Origin: Syntrophus sp034006265
Lineage (GTDB): Bacteria; Desulfobacterota; Syntrophia; Syntrophales; Syntrophaceae
Direction of reading: 5' to 3'
Length of the DNA: 64,000 nucleotides
NCBI GenBank assembly: GCA_034006265.1
Contig: JAVETB010000005.1
Coordinates: forward strand, 7,970-71,969
A program made the translations under genes and the position numbers. Positions 63,385 through 64,000 of the stretch are shown one piece after another. Under the pieces are notes generated by a model. It searched no databases, was not told where the DNA came from, and saw only the letters and a program-made list of their open reading frames with translations. Position 1 is the first letter of the stretch; every line of letters begins with the position of its first letter.

Positions 63385-63999
63385 TCATTCCACCACGATG
63401 GAACTGACGGTTCTGTCCCACCCGCTTCCCCGAAGACTCCAGACCCCTCCGGGGTTCGGGCCTGTCCTGGTATACGTCCGGCTTCGGCCTTTGAAACCGG
63501 GGTGCTGGTATACCGTGACCCGGTTGACATTGGTTCCAATTTTCAGGCAGCTGATCCGGTCGTTCCACGTATCAGGCAGCCCCTCGGTCAAGGGTAGCCT
63601 GGACAGGTCATCAACCTGCTCCCCCTTGTTCACGATCAGGCAGCTCGATAAAGAGAGGTTAAGGCACCGGGTGTTGTCGTAAAGGAACACCTGATCGGGA
63701 AGGGGTGTCACAATGGGCAGCGGGGTTTCCGTGTTCAGAATCTCAACCCGGACTCCCTCAAAGCGCACCTTGTTCTCCTTTGAATAGAAGTCGACCTCGG
63801 CAGAAAAATCCTGGGTTCCGGTGCCTGCCGAAACGACGAGCTCCAATTCCACAACGAATGTGTCACCGGCGGCAACCTGGATCTCGACGGAGCCTTCCGC
63901 GCGATCCTTCTGGTAAATCGTCGGAGATGCCCCGTTTCCTGATGCCGTTAAAAGGATTAACTCCGCCCCGGTTTGGTCGGTGGCGGTGGAAACCGTCAT
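63385..63999 (-). CDS. Beta/gamma-crystallin-like protein, 5' end outside or at window edge
   Basis: The visible 204 codons read up to an ATG at 63999 but the frame may continue past the edge. The last ~75 residues (WNDRISCLKIGTNVNRVTVYQHPGFKGRSRTY; GWDRTVSSIVVE) have the Greek-key beta/gamma-crystallin pattern (YQHPGFKGRS; WDRTVSSI). The preceding part is beta-rich and contains two spaced Cys (RCLNLSLSSC). Convergent with yjbQ. Calcium-binding stabilising domains are typical of such modules; no enzyme domain is seen. Confidence 0.65.
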   Translation of the reverse strand: MTVSTATDQTGAELILLTASGNGASPTIYQKDRAEGSVEIQVAAGDTFVVELELVVSAGTGTQDFSAEVDFYSKENKVRFEGVRVEILNTETPLPIVTPLPDQVFLYDNTRCLNLSLSSCLIVNKGEQVDDLSRLPLTEGLPDTWNDRISCLKIGTNVNRVTVYQHPGFKGRSRTYTRTGPNPGGVWSLRGSGWDRTVSSIVVE

Positions 64000-64000
64000 C

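Overview
The window looks like chromosomal DNA of an anaerobic bacterium of the former Deltaproteobacteria (Desulfobacterota), plausibly a Syntrophus/Smithella relative (order Syntrophobacterales). This is inferred from gene content, not from a marker gene. The content includes folD next to a methylene-THF reductase with a MetV-type cysteine-rich tail, a crotonase/3-hydroxyacyl-CoA dehydrogenase pair, a GlcD/GlcF-type oxidoreductase, an archaeal Cam-type gamma-carbonic anhydrase, FolE2, NikR with LarC/LarB, and many RND and cell-wall genes. No rRNA, tRNA, CRISPR array, insertion sequence or prophage was recognised.

Layout. 1-5.6 kb (minus): a tripartite RND efflux operon, with the outer-membrane gene cut by the window edge. 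6-10.5 kb (plus): an AI-2E-type transporter, a RecD2 helicase and an SPFH protein. 10.7-13.2 kb (minus): a lipoprotein, a membrane protein and an MltB-like transglycosylase. 13.7-15.9 kb (plus): a truncated GrdE-like fragment, a GYD protein, CoaE and the Cam-type carbonic anhydrase. 16-18.4 kb (minus): an EEP-family hydrolase and a PfkB kinase, separated by degenerate ~128-bp tandem repeats. 18.7-21.2 kb (plus): folD-metF, the methyl branch of one-carbon metabolism. 21.3-24.7 kb (minus): a CMD protein, a histone-deacetylase-like hydrolase with a zinc ribbon, and an overlapping short hydantoinase/oxoprolinase. 24.9-27.3 kb (plus): two duplicated Pro/Ala-rich lipoproteins, YtxH and DUF948-like proteins, and a YajD-like HNH protein. 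27.4-32.3 kb (minus): a zinc ribbon, NadE, FolE2 and a HerA/DUF853 ATPase.

32.5-35.7 kb is a decayed patch: an ankyrin pseudogene with two in-frame stops, a truncated hemerythrin-like gene running into a truncated and frameshifted MscS gene, a secreted protein of unknown function and a periplasmic cupin. 36.4-41 kb (minus): GlcF-GlcD and crotonase/HBD. 41.5-43 kb: a DUF4301 protein. 43.3-46.6 kb (minus): an IscA-like protein lacking the usual first Cys, and an MnmA-like PP-loop ATPase coupled to a LysM protein. 47-50.4 kb (plus): a coupled operon (small protein, HD hydrolase, TPR lipoprotein), a glycine-zipper lipoprotein and an SLT transglycosylase. 50.4-59 kb (minus): UPF0182, RlmN, isocitrate dehydrogenase, aconitase and a LysM-NlpC/P60 hydrolase. 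59.3-63.4 kb: MtgA, divergent nikR, then larC-larB-yjbQ. The right edge cuts a beta/gamma-crystallin-like gene.

Themes: cell-envelope maintenance (two lytic transglycosylases, MtgA, NlpC/P60, LysM, lipoproteins), one-carbon and acyl-CoA metabolism, and nickel-dependent cofactor synthesis. The least explained parts are the HDAC-like/hydantoinase gene pair, the GrdE-like mini-gene with an intact promoter and ribosome-binding site, the repeat block before the PfkB gene, and the gene-remnant junction at 34.2-34.4 kb. All family names rest on reading motifs by eye; no database search was run.
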